Shown: in pieces, positions 14,769 to 21,560 of the stretch | Layout of the letters: every line of letters starts with the position of its first letter | Numbering within the stretch: the stretch's first letter is position 1 | DNA from: Caryophanales bacterium UBA5364 | GTDB lineage: Bacteria; Bacillota_I; Bacilli_A; RF39; UBA660 | Length of the DNA stretch: 31,551 bases | NCBI GenBank assembly: GCA_002410935.1 | Contig: DHPM01000004.1 | Location: 79,851 to 111,401, forward strand | Reading direction: 5' to 3' | Notes under the pieces: model-generated | Told to the model about the DNA's origin: nothing | The model's database searches: none | The model's input: only the letters and a program-made list of their open reading frames with translations | Program-made: the position numbers and the translations under genes

Positions 14769-15471
14769 TTTCGCTGCAATCATCTTTTGATTTCCATATG
14801 AATATATTAAATTTTGTATTGCTATAATATGATGTTTTATCGAAACTATTAGTGTAAAATTTTTGTATATCATTAATTATATTTAACTTTGTTTTATTGT
14901 TGTCTAAATGTCTATAATAATATGATAATGCTCCAATTAAAATATCATTTATTTGTAAAATAGGAGCTTCGTAAGATCTAATTGGTTGTACTTTTTTAAT
15001 TGTTTTTTTATTAGTGTCATCCATTTTAAACCTTAAAAAATTCAACATTATTTGGTGATAATAATATGAGTTAGTGTCTTTAATATCTGGATATATATTA
15101 TATGAATTTTCAGGTGTTATTATATATTTTAACATTTCGTAATAAGCTTTGTGATAAAAATCATTTTCGGTTTGATTATATTTTTCGTGATTTAACTTTG
15201 TTTTATCGATAACAATAACTCTAAATTTTAAATAATCCGAATTAAAAAAATAATTAATAATATCCAAATACAATTTTTCAGTTTTTTTATCAACTTTATT
15301 CCATTTTAATTCTATTTTATTAGAAAAGTTGTAATTTTCTTTAAGATGTTCAACATACTCATTAATTTTTTTTACTTTTGATGTTGGACAATAAATTGCT
15401 CCAATAAGCATAATATTACTATCATTACTTTTTAAATGGCAACTTTCATCACAATAAATATTATATTCCAT
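14761..15471 (-). CDS. DUF3800 domain protein
   Basis: 236 residues. N-terminal YCDESCH (D8, E9), KIELKW (E54), IYPDIKDT (D129) and YEAPILQINDILIGALSYYYR (E168, D176) reproduce the acidic pattern of DUF3800. Members are widespread on phages and islands and are often near defence genes; the acidic residues suggest an RNase H-like metal-dependent enzyme, which is an inference. GGAGGAAGTGAT precedes the ATG, and TATAAT lies at 15494-15499 on the minus strand. It is the first gene of an overlapping pair inside the tRNA-flanked region. Confidence 0.8.
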   Translation of the reverse strand: MEYNIYCDESCHLKSNDSNIMLIGAIYCPTSKVKKINEYVEHLKENYNFSNKIELKWNKVDKKTEKLYLDIINYFFNSDYLKFRVIVIDKTKLNHEKYNQTENDFYHKAYYEMLKYIITPENSYNIYPDIKDTNSYYYHQIMLNFLRFKMDDTNKKTIKKVQPIRSYEAPILQINDILIGALSYYYRHLDNNKTKLNIINDIQKFYTNSFDKTSYYSNTKFNIFIWKSKDDCSEND

Positions 15472-15730
15472 GATTTATCACTTCCTCCATATAATTATAT
15501 CAGAAATATGTATATTAGTTAATGATTACAATTTAAAATCTTTATCTTTATTTTTCCTTTGATAAATTATGTTATTTATTATACGATTTGATAAAAATTA
15601 TTTTTATTTTATTCTGTAATTTTCTTAATGTTTTTCGATGCTTATTTCTTCTAAATAATGTTTATTATATTTATTCATTCTTTCTTTAATGTACTCCTTT
15701 GTATTTACAAAATAAAACAAGGATTAGAAC
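15472..15730. other. AT-rich region upstream of the DUF3800 gene
   Basis: It holds the DUF3800 promoter (TATAAT 15494-15499, minus). A 31-codon minus-strand frame runs from TTG 15720 to TAA 15625 and encodes a charged helix-like peptide (KEYIKERMNKYNKHYLEEI). That frame has no clear Shine-Dalgarno sequence for the TTG and may be a gene remnant. Nothing else is recognisable. Confidence 0.35.
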
Positions 15731-15758
15731 AAAAAAATCAATTCAATCGAATTGATTT
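15731..15758 (-). terminator. Intrinsic terminator of tRNA-Gly
   Basis: AAATCAATTC / GAATTGATTT stem with a 4-nt loop, then seven U on the minus strand, 40 nt beyond the tRNA 3' end. It lies inside the island boundary. Confidence 0.85.
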
Positions 15759-15794
15759 AATCAATAAACATCACTTTATGCGATGATTTTTATC

Positions 15795-15808
15795 TAATGG
15801 AGCAAGTG
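15795..15808. repeat. Direct repeat at tRNA-Gly 3' end (att-like, tRNA copy)
   Basis: TAATGGAGCAAGTG, the tRNA-side copy of the repeat at 13894-13907. It covers the encoded CCA, the discriminator T and the 3' acceptor strand. Confidence 0.7.
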
Positions 15809-15872
15809 ACCGGAATCGAACCGGCATCCTAGCCTTGGCAAGGCCATATACTAACCGTTGTACTACACCTGC
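15798..15872 (-). tRNA. tRNA-Gly (anticodon GCC)
   Basis: A 75-nt cloverleaf including an encoded CCA. Acceptor GCAGGTG pairs with CACTTGC (one G-U). Anticodon stem TGGCC/GGCTA encloses loop TTGCCAA, giving GCC. The T-arm is CCGG-TTCGATT-CCGG. It has its own promoter and terminator. Confidence 0.95.
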
Positions 15873-15883
15873 AGGACAAAATA

Positions 15884-15912
15884 ATTCTATCATAAAAAAA
15901 TAATTATGTCTA
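15884..15912 (-). promoter_or_regulatory. Promoter of tRNA-Gly
   Basis: On the minus strand, TAGACA (15912-15907), a 17-nt spacer, TAGAAT (15889-15884), about 11 nt before the mature tRNA. Confidence 0.65.
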
Positions 15913-16017
15913 GTACTATAAATAATTTTTATTTAATAATATGATACATATCCTCATTTATGTGTTATAATATATCATACAAATTAAGTTTTAACTTATA
16001 CTTTAATAGGGGGATTT

Positions 16018-17139
16018 ATGGTAGTAAGTAGTTATCTTAGTAATCATTCTAATGATGAATTAAGAAAATATTTTAGTATTTTATGTAATAATGATTATCC
16101 AGGATTTATTGATAAATATATAAACTGTGATGAATTACAAAGATTAAAGGGAGTAGGTCAGTTTTGTGGGGTTGATTACAATAGTTTAACTCTACATGAT
16201 ACTAAGTACTGGTATTCTAGATTAGATCATAGTGTTGCATGTGCTTTAATTGTTTGGCATTTAACTAAAGATAAAACCCAAACACTAGGTGCTTTATTTC
16301 ATGATGTTGGGACTCCTGCTTTTGCTCATTCGATTGATTATATGCATCGGGATTATATAAAACAAGAAAGTTCAGAAAAATCAACTGACCAAATAATTAG
16401 AAATTCTTCTTATATAAAAGAGTTGCTTGATAGTGATAATGTTGATTATGATGATATTATTAATATAGAAAGATTTCCGGTTGTTGAAAATGAAAGACCA
16501 AATATTTGTGTTGATAGATTAGAAGGTATTTTTAGTACCGGATTAGTCTGGGCTCGTTTTTGGAAATTAGAAGATATCAATAAAATATATAAGAGTATTG
16601 TTGTTTTAAAAAATAGTGACGATAAAGATGAAATTGGATTTAGTGATTTATTAATAGGTGAGTATTTTTATAGGGGAGCTTATAAATATAGTATGTTACT
16701 GCAATTAAATGAAGATAAGCTTAGTATGCAGTTAACTGGTGACGTTATGAAGATGGCAATTGATTATAATGTTATTAGTAATGCTGATTTATATAGATTA
16801 AGTGAAAGAGATATTATTGACAAAATAAGAAATTCGGATAATGAAGTAGTTAAGTATGTTTGGTCGAAGTTTGAAAAATTAAATAAAGTAATAAAAACGA
16901 ATATTAAACCAGTTGATAAATATTATATATCAATTGATTGTAAGAAAAGATATGTTAATCCATTAATTAGTATTGATAATAACAATCAACGATTAACAGA
17001 AATATCAAGTCTAGCTAAAAAATTAGATGATGTGTATACTAATTTTAATGATACCAATTATGCCTATATTGATTTGGAACCAATTAAAAAATTAGTGAAA
17101 AGGAGAGATAAACATGATCTTTATGAAAAAAATAGCTGA
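16018..17139 (+). CDS. HD-domain phosphohydrolase (SAMHD1/dGTPase-like)
   Basis: 373 residues. Metal-binding residues are visible as H71 (SRLDHS), H95-D96 (ALFHDVGTPAFAHS) and D166 (ICVDRLEG), the order H...HD...D of the HD superfamily. The FHDVGTPAFAH block closely resembles YwfO/SAMHD1-type nucleotide phosphohydrolases. Substrate (dNTP or other nucleotide) is uncertain. It has an extended -10 (TGT-TATAAT, 15966-15971) and an AGGGGGAT Shine-Dalgarno sequence. It overlaps the next gene by 26 bp, so the pair forms an operon. It lies just outside the island, divergent from tRNA-Gly. Confidence 0.85.
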   Translation: MVVSSYLSNHSNDELRKYFSILCNNDYPGFIDKYINCDELQRLKGVGQFCGVDYNSLTLHDTKYWYSRLDHSVACALIVWHLTKDKTQTLGALFHDVGTPAFAHSIDYMHRDYIKQESSEKSTDQIIRNSSYIKELLDSDNVDYDDIINIERFPVVENERPNICVDRLEGIFSTGLVWARFWKLEDINKIYKSIVVLKNSDDKDEIGFSDLLIGEYFYRGAYKYSMLLQLNEDKLSMQLTGDVMKMAIDYNVISNADLYRLSERDIIDKIRNSDNEVVKYVWSKFEKLNKVIKTNIKPVDKYYISIDCKKRYVNPLISIDNNNQRLTEISSLAKKLDDVYTNFNDTNYAYIDLEPIKKLVKRRDKHDLYEKNS

Positions 17140-17695
17140 TAAAAATTATTCGGATTTAGTTATAAGTAGAGATAACATTTATATGGGTAAAGTTATTGCT
17201 TCTACACATAATAATAATGTCCCAATTAGAAAAGGGTATGAAGACTACGAAAGAGAATACTATGATAAGGTATACCGTAAGATATTATTTTCTTTAAATG
17301 AAAACAATTTAGTTAATGATTTATTATATAGTTCACCAAATTATGCAGTTAATGGAATTGAATCTAATATATGCGTGAATAATAAGATTAAAGTTGCTAG
17401 CAAAATTAAATTAGAGAAGTTGTTAACTTATTATGGATTTAGTGATGAATTAACGAGAGAAGATATTGAAAAAGTATATTTAATGTTTTTTAAAAATAAT
17501 TATTTCTTATATGATAATCATGAAGACTTTGGTTTGGTTAAGACTAAACGCTTTGGAATTGAAGGATATTATAGAACAAATGATGAAAGTCCTTTTTACC
17601 CAAACTTATTTGAAAAGTTAAATAAAATTATATCTTGTCGTGAAAAACCACATCGTGAAGAAAAAAATGCACAAAAAATAAAAAAAATATATTAA
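17114..17695 (+). CDS. Hypothetical protein, partner of the HD phosphohydrolase
   Basis: 193 residues, soluble, mixed helix/strand, with a basic C-terminal tail (HREEKNAQKIKKIY). I do not recognise the family. The start ATG 17114 lies inside the end of the HD gene, 8 nt behind AGGAG, so translation is coupled. The tight overlap makes a shared pathway or complex likely, but nothing in the sequence names an activity. Confidence 0.75.
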   Translation: MIFMKKIADKNYSDLVISRDNIYMGKVIASTHNNNVPIRKGYEDYEREYYDKVYRKILFSLNENNLVNDLLYSSPNYAVNGIESNICVNNKIKVASKIKLEKLLTYYGFSDELTREDIEKVYLMFFKNNYFLYDNHEDFGLVKTKRFGIEGYYRTNDESPFYPNLFEKLNKIISCREKPHREEKNAQKIKKIY

Positions 17696-17699
17696 TATA

Positions 17700-17728
17700 T
17701 TGACAAATAATTTTAAATAGAATATAAT
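17700..17728 (+). promoter_or_regulatory. Perfect consensus sigma-A promoter abutting a terminator
   Basis: TTGACA (17700-17705), exactly 17 nt, TATAAT (17723-17728). The predicted +1 near 17735 is the first base of the terminator stem that follows. Confidence 0.75.
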
Positions 17729-17734
17729 CTTTAT

Positions 17735-17767
17735 AGAACTTGAGATTATTCAAGTTCTCTTTTTTTA
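17735..17767 (+). terminator. Intrinsic terminator immediately after a promoter
   Basis: AGAACTTGA / TCAAGTTCT stem with a 6-nt loop, then CT and a run of seven T. It is well placed to end the HD operon. It would also stop transcripts from the promoter at 17700-17728 after about 30 nt. Confidence 0.85.
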
Positions 17768-17787
17768 ACAAATGAGTTAAAATAGCC

Positions 17788-17815
17788 TTGTAATTACTTA
17801 TATTTATGATATAAT
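17788..17815 (+). promoter_or_regulatory. rpsB promoter
   Basis: TTGTAA (17788-17793), 16-nt spacer, extended TGA-TATAAT (17810-17815). Confidence 0.7.
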
Positions 17816-17821
17816 GGTAAT

Positions 17822-17923
17822 GGCTTTTTTAAATACACACGTTTATGGATTTAAATACCTAGTGCCAATTGGTGGTATTTAGAGATGAAGTAACGGAGGA
17901 AAAAAACAAAAGGAGGAATATTT
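17822..17923 (+). promoter_or_regulatory. Structured rpsB leader with two Shine-Dalgarno sequences
   Basis: A leader of about 100 nt containing the stem AAATACC (17853-17859) / GGTATTT (17874-17880), with a CCAATTGG core inside. Two Shine-Dalgarno-like blocks follow, GGAGG at 17895-17899 and AGGAGG at 17911-17916. In other bacteria S2 represses its own rpsB-tsf mRNA through a leader. Similar autoregulation here is an inference. Confidence 0.45.
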
Positions 17924-19030
17924 ATGGCAGTTGTTTCGATGAATTATTTACTCGAAGCAGGAGTTCACTTTGGTCATCAAACTAAAAGATGGAATCCAAA
18001 AATGAGAGAATTTATTTTTACTTCAAGAGATGATATTTATATTATCGATTTACAAAAGACAGCAAAGAAAATCGAAGAAGCTTATATGGTTTTAAGAGAT
18101 ATTTCAGCAAATGGTGGAAAGGTTTTATTTGTAGGTACAAGAAAACAAGCTAGTGACGCTATTAAGGAAGAAGCTTTAAGATCTAATTCTTATTACGTTA
18201 CTGAAAGATGGTTAGGTGGAACTTTAACTAACTTTAAAACAATTAGAAAAAGAGTTAAAAGATTAGAAGAAATTGAAAACATGGAAAAGAATGGTGTTTT
18301 TGATGTTTTACCTAAAAAAGAAGTTATTGGAATCAAAAAGGAATACGATAAGTTAAATAAGTTATTATGTGGAATTAGAGATATGTATAAATTACCAGAT
18401 GCGTTATTTATCATTGATCCAAGTAAGGAAGAAATAGCTATTAGAGAAGCCAGAATTCTTAATATCCCAATCTTTGGACTTGTTGATACTAATTGTGATC
18501 CAGACATGGTTGACTATGTTATTCCAGGTAATGATGATGCTATTAGATCAGTAAAATTAATTACTAGTGTAATGGCTAATGCAATTGTTGAAGCTCAAGG
18601 TGGAGAAGTCATTGATTATGTTAATGGCGAAGGAAGACCTAAAAATGATAATCCTAATGAAATAATGCAAAAAGCATTAGAAACTGTAAAGAAAAAGGAA
18701 GATCGTCCAAGAAGATACAACAATAATCGTTATTCAAATAATGATCGTTATTCAAATAGACCAAGATATGAAAGACCATATAGAGAAGATAGACAAAAAA
18801 CAAATGAAGTTAAAGAAGTAAAAGAAGTAAAAGAAGTCGAAGAAAAAGTAGAACCAAAAGTAAAAGAAACAAAAGTTGCTATTAAAAAGGATTTAACAGC
18901 TAAAACTGAATCTCCAAAGAAAGATTTATCAACATTAACTGTTGCTGAACTTCGTGAATTAGCTAAAGAAAAGGATATCAAGGGATATTCTAAGATGTTA
19001 AAAGCCGATTTAATTGAAGCTTTAAAATAA
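17924..19030 (+). CDS. rpsB: 30S ribosomal protein S2 with long C-terminal extension
   Basis: 368 residues, about 110-140 longer than usual for S2. Residues 1 to about 228 are a normal S2 ([18 protein letters not shown] near the N-terminus; [31 protein letters not shown]). Residues about 260-330 form a low-complexity tail: Arg/Tyr/Asn-rich repeats ([17 protein letters not shown]), then [10 protein letters not shown] and Lys/Glu repeats. The last 32 residues (336-367, [19 protein letters not shown] then KADLIEAL) look like a Rho N-terminal/SAP-type nucleic-acid-binding helix pair. It has AGGAGG at proper spacing and is followed by tsf in the usual operon order. Confidence 0.96.
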   Translation: MAVVSMNYLLEAGVHFGHQTKRWNPKMREFIFTSRDDIYIIDLQKTAKKIEEAYMVLRDISANGGKVLFVGTRKQASDAIKEEALRSNSYYVTERWLGGTLTNFKTIRKRVKRLEEIENMEKNGVFDVLPKKEVIGIKKEYDKLNKLLCGIRDMYKLPDALFIIDPSKEEIAIREARILNIPIFGLVDTNCDPDMVDYVIPGNDDAIRSVKLITSVMANAIVEAQGGEVIDYVNGEGRPKNDNPNEIMQKALETVKKKEDRPRRYNNNRYSNNDRYSNRPRYERPYREDRQKTNEVKEVKEVKEVEEKVEPKVKETKVAIKKDLTAKTESPKKDLSTLTVAELRELAKEKDIKGYSKMLKADLIEALK

Positions 19031-19038
19031 AACTACTA

Positions 19039-19063
19039 AAAGACGATTTTTATAATCGTCTTT
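19039..19063 (+). terminator. Hairpin between rpsB and tsf (attenuator-like)
   Basis: AAAGACGATT / AATCGTCTTT with a 5-nt loop, followed by only a weak U-tract. Partial termination that lowers tsf relative to rpsB is plausible. Confidence 0.6.
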
Positions 19064-19085
19064 AAATTTAGAAAGGGAAATGAAT

Positions 19086-19961
19086 ATGATAAGTGCTAGT
19101 TTAGTAAAAGAATTAAGAGAAACTACGGGAGCTGGAATGCTAGATTGTAAGAAAGCTTTAGAAGAAACTAATGGTGATATCAATGCAGCTATTGATTGGT
19201 TAAGAGAAAAAGGAATTTCAAAAGCTGCTAAAAAAGCTGATCGTATTGCAGCTGAAGGAATCGCAGCTATCTTAATTAAAGATAATGATGCTGTTATTGT
19301 TGAAGTTAATGCTGAAACTGATTTTGTTTCAAAAAATGATGAATTTAAAGAAATGGTTAATACTATCTTAGAAACAATTATTACTAATGATCCTAAAACA
19401 GAAGAAGATGTATTAAAATTAAATACTCCTAATGAAGGAACAATTGAAGAATTAATTATTGCTAAAACATCTAAAATTGGTGAAAAATTAAGTTTTAGAA
19501 GATTTACTAAATTAACTAAAAATGATAATGAAGTATTTGGTTCATATATTCATATGGGTGGAAAAATTGCTGTATTAACATTATTAGAAAACACAACTGA
19601 AGAAGTAGCAAAAGATGTTGCTATGCAATCAGCAGCAATGAGACCAACTTATGTTAGAATATCAGATGTACCAACTGAAACAGTTGAAAGAGAAAGAAAT
19701 GTATTAAAAGAGCAAGCTATTAATGAAGGTAAACAACCTGAAATAGCTGAAAAAATGGTTGAAGGTAGAATTCAAAAGTTCTATAAAGAAGTATGCTTAG
19801 AAGAACAACCATTTATTAAAGATGGTGATGTTACTGTTGGTAAATATGTAAGTGATAATAATGGAACAATCAAAGAAATGATCCGTTATGAAGTAGGCGA
19901 AGGAATGCAAAAAAGAGAAGAAAACTTTGCTGAAGAAGTTGCTAAACAAATTAATAAATAA
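19086..19961 (+). CDS. tsf: Elongation factor Ts
   Basis: 291 residues; the guanine nucleotide exchange factor for EF-Tu. The N-terminal UBA-like domain carries LVKELRETTGAGMLDCKKAL. The core contains AETDFVSKNDEF, the EF-Tu contact motif (consensus TDFV). The C-terminal part includes QPFIKDGDVTVG. Start ATG 19086 is 8 nt behind AAAGGG; the ATG at 19080 is too close to that Shine-Dalgarno sequence. It is second in the rpsB-tsf operon and shares a terminator with the convergent YigZ gene. Confidence 0.97.
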   Translation: MISASLVKELRETTGAGMLDCKKALEETNGDINAAIDWLREKGISKAAKKADRIAAEGIAAILIKDNDAVIVEVNAETDFVSKNDEFKEMVNTILETIITNDPKTEEDVLKLNTPNEGTIEELIIAKTSKIGEKLSFRRFTKLTKNDNEVFGSYIHMGGKIAVLTLLENTTEEVAKDVAMQSAAMRPTYVRISDVPTETVERERNVLKEQAINEGKQPEIAEKMVEGRIQKFYKEVCLEEQPFIKDGDVTVGKYVSDNNGTIKEMIRYEVGEGMQKREENFAEEVAKQINK

Positions 19962-19963
19962 TT

Positions 19964-19999
19964 AAAAAGAATCATTAAATAAATAATGATTCTTTTTTT
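19964..19999. terminator. Shared terminator of tsf and the YigZ gene
   Basis: AAAAAGAATCATTA / TAATGATTCTTTTT with a 6-nt loop and a long T run. The minus-strand stop at 19975 lies in the stem. Confidence 0.88.
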
Positions 20000-20559
20000 G
20001 TTATCGTTAAGCTATTTTCTTGTAATATATTTTCTAATGAGTGATAATTTTCATCACTGATTAAAATGGTATAGAAGATTGTTTCTAGAAATTCTTTATC
20101 AACTATTTTTATATCTTTTAATAAATTATCAATTAGTTTTGTTTTATCATAATTAAATTCAATGATTATTTTATGTCCTTTATGTAAAGTAACGATATTA
20201 GTATTATTTAAAGTAGTTGTTACAGCTTTAGTGTAGGATCTAACTAAACCACCGGCTCCTAATTTAATACCACCAAAGTATCTAACAACAATACATAGAG
20301 TATAATCTAAATCATTATTCTCTAAGACATTTAAAATGGGCATACCAGCTGTTCCACTAGGTTCACCATCATCATTAAATCTTTTTATAGTAGAAATAAT
20401 ATATGCATAACAATAATGAGTAGCATCTTTGTATTCCTTTTTAACCTTACTTAATATTTCATCAACATCTGTTTCGTTATTGATTCGGTAAAGTAGACAA
20501 ATGAATCTCGATTTATTAATTATTATTTCATTAATAGTATGTTTATCGATTGTTTTCAT
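19975..20559 (-). CDS. YigZ/IMPACT family protein (UPF0029)
   Basis: 194 residues. The signature block FNDDGEPSGTAGMPIL (61-76) and VRYFGGIKLGAGGLVRSYT (92-110) identify the family. Its members have an N-terminal IMPACT domain and a C-terminal ferredoxin-like domain, related by fold to EF-G domain IV. A role in translation or RNA binding has been proposed; the biochemical function is not settled. The start has GGTGAT, and the upstream TATAAT gives the compact promoter module described separately. Confidence 0.93.
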   Translation of the reverse strand: MKTIDKHTINEIIINKSRFICLLYRINNETDVDEILSKVKKEYKDATHYCYAYIISTIKRFNDDGEPSGTAGMPILNVLENNDLDYTLCIVVRYFGGIKLGAGGLVRSYTKAVTTTLNNTNIVTLHKGHKIIIEFNYDKTKLIDNLLKDIKIVDKEFLETIFYTILISDENYHSLENILQENSLTITKKESLFI

Positions 20560-20580
20560 TAAATCACCTTATTAATTATA
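20557..20580 (-). promoter_or_regulatory. Compact promoter/start module of the YigZ gene
   Basis: On the minus strand: TATAAT (20580-20575), 6 nt, GGTGAT, 3 nt, ATG (20559). Fifteen nucleotides separate the -10 and ATG. Confidence 0.6.
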
Positions 20581-20641
20581 ACTTATTATGATAAATATTA
20601 CAAATAATATAAAAAAACTAGTAATTTTTACCAATATATGC

Positions 20642-20647
20642 TATAAT
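20642..20647 (+). promoter_or_regulatory. Promoter -10 of the 105-residue protein gene
   Basis: Extended TGC-TATAAT at 20642-20647. The -35 is not clear. The leader is about 40 nt, ending in GGGGGATT. Confidence 0.5.
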
Positions 20648-20691
20648 ACCCAGCACATTCGGAATTTATCTGTTAAGTAAGGGGGATTTAG

Positions 20692-21009
20692 ATGAGTTAT
20701 GAAACAGAAGTAATGGAAAATTTAAGATTTGCAATTAGAAATGAAATTCCTAAAATGAGTAGGGATTTAAAAAACTTCAATAAGAATTTTAACGGTAATG
20801 AAATTATAAATACATTAGAAAAGAATACTAATGAACAACAAGTAGGCAATGTATTAAAATTATGTGAACTTTCTATGCAACATCCAGAGTATAGGTTACT
20901 TACAAATGAAGAAGTAAAAGAATTATTAAAGGGTGTTAGAGATAATATTATTAATTCACAAAAAGAAGAAACTCAAGAAGTAACTAAGAAAAAAGGTTTT
21001 TTCAGATAA
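20692..21009 (+). CDS. Small soluble hypothetical protein
   Basis: 105 residues, predicted mostly helical, charged, with a basic end (KKKGFFR). No signal peptide or membrane segment. I do not recognise a family. It has a clear promoter, a GGGGGATT Shine-Dalgarno sequence at proper spacing and its own terminator overlapping the stop, so it is a real independent gene. Confidence 0.7.
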   Translation: MSYETEVMENLRFAIRNEIPKMSRDLKNFNKNFNGNEIINTLEKNTNEQQVGNVLKLCELSMQHPEYRLLTNEEVKELLKGVRDNIINSQKEETQEVTKKKGFFR

Positions 21010-21032
21010 AAAAGACAATTGTCTTTTTTTTT
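21008..21032 (+). terminator. Intrinsic terminator after the 105-residue protein gene
   Basis: A palindromic stem AAAAAAGACAA/TTGTCTTTTTT with an extended T run. It begins within the stop codon and runs directly into the next promoter. Confidence 0.8.
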
Positions 21033-21034
21033 GA

Positions 21035-21058
21035 TATAATTGTTGTGGTGATAGTATG
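21035..21058 (+). promoter_or_regulatory. Compact promoter/start module of the YgjV-like gene
   Basis: Extended TGA-TATAAT (21035-21040), 6 nt, GGTGAT, 3 nt, ATG (21056). Confidence 0.6.
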
Positions 21059-21550
21059 TTGTGGATACAACTTATAGGGATAATTGCTTTTGGTTTTTTA
21101 TTGATTGGATTTTGGTCTAAGTCAAAGAAGACGATACTTATTATGCATATGATTGCTAATGCCTTATATGCTACCAATTACTTTTTATTAGGTGCTACTA
21201 GTGGTGGAAGTATTTGTGTAGTTGTGGTCGTTTCGGATTTCCTTTTATGTAATAAAACAAAAGATAAAGATATTACAAGACATGGAATAATTTTTTCCAT
21301 TATTTTTATTTTAGTTGGATTATTTGTATCAAATAGCATTATAACTTCAATACCTATTATTGCGGCTATTTTTACTATGTATTTACTACTTAAAGGGGAT
21401 GCTAATGAGATTAGGTTAGGAATTGTATTTGTTTCGCTTATGTGGGCTATTTATGCTCTAACGGTTAAATCATATTCTGTTATGGTTACTGAAATGATTT
21501 TGGCTATTTCTAATACAATTGCTTATAATAAATATAAAGAAAAGAAATAA
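21056..21550 (+). CDS. YgjV-like inner membrane protein
   Basis: 164 residues, about six membrane helices and a basic C-terminus (KYKEKK). The layout (QLIGIIAFGF, ANALYATNYFLLGA, and a final helix ending SNTIAYNKYKEKK) resembles the Imp-YgjV family, whose function is unknown. Its stop lies 10 nt before the uvrC start, and no separate uvrC promoter is evident, so the two are likely co-transcribed. Family call is moderate. Confidence 0.65.
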   Translation: MLWIQLIGIIAFGFLLIGFWSKSKKTILIMHMIANALYATNYFLLGATSGGSICVVVVVSDFLLCNKTKDKDITRHGIIFSIIFILVGLFVSNSIITSIPIIAAIFTMYLLLKGDANEIRLGIVFVSLMWAIYALTVKSYSVMVTEMILAISNTIAYNKYKEKK

Positions 21551-21560
21551 TGGTGATAAC

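Larger units (their letters stand above)
13894..15808. mobile_element. Putative tRNA-Gly-integrated mini-island
   Basis: About 1.9 kb bounded by a 14-bp direct repeat of the tRNA-Gly 3' end. Cargo: a DUF3800 gene and an overlapping small gene (minus), and an independently promoted non-coding RNA (plus). No integrase, transposase or relaxase is visible, so it would be a remnant, a satellite needing a helper, or a non-autonomous cassette. If it is removed, yhhQ and its bidirectional terminator sit directly against the tRNA end, a compact convergent arrangement like others in this window. The alternative is decay of a tandem tRNA copy. Confidence 0.55.

Noticed and set aside
14769..14873. A 35-residue N-terminal extension of the small island protein
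   Set aside because: It would overlap the DUF3800 gene by 113 bp. The ATG at 14768 gives a typical 8-nt coupled overlap.
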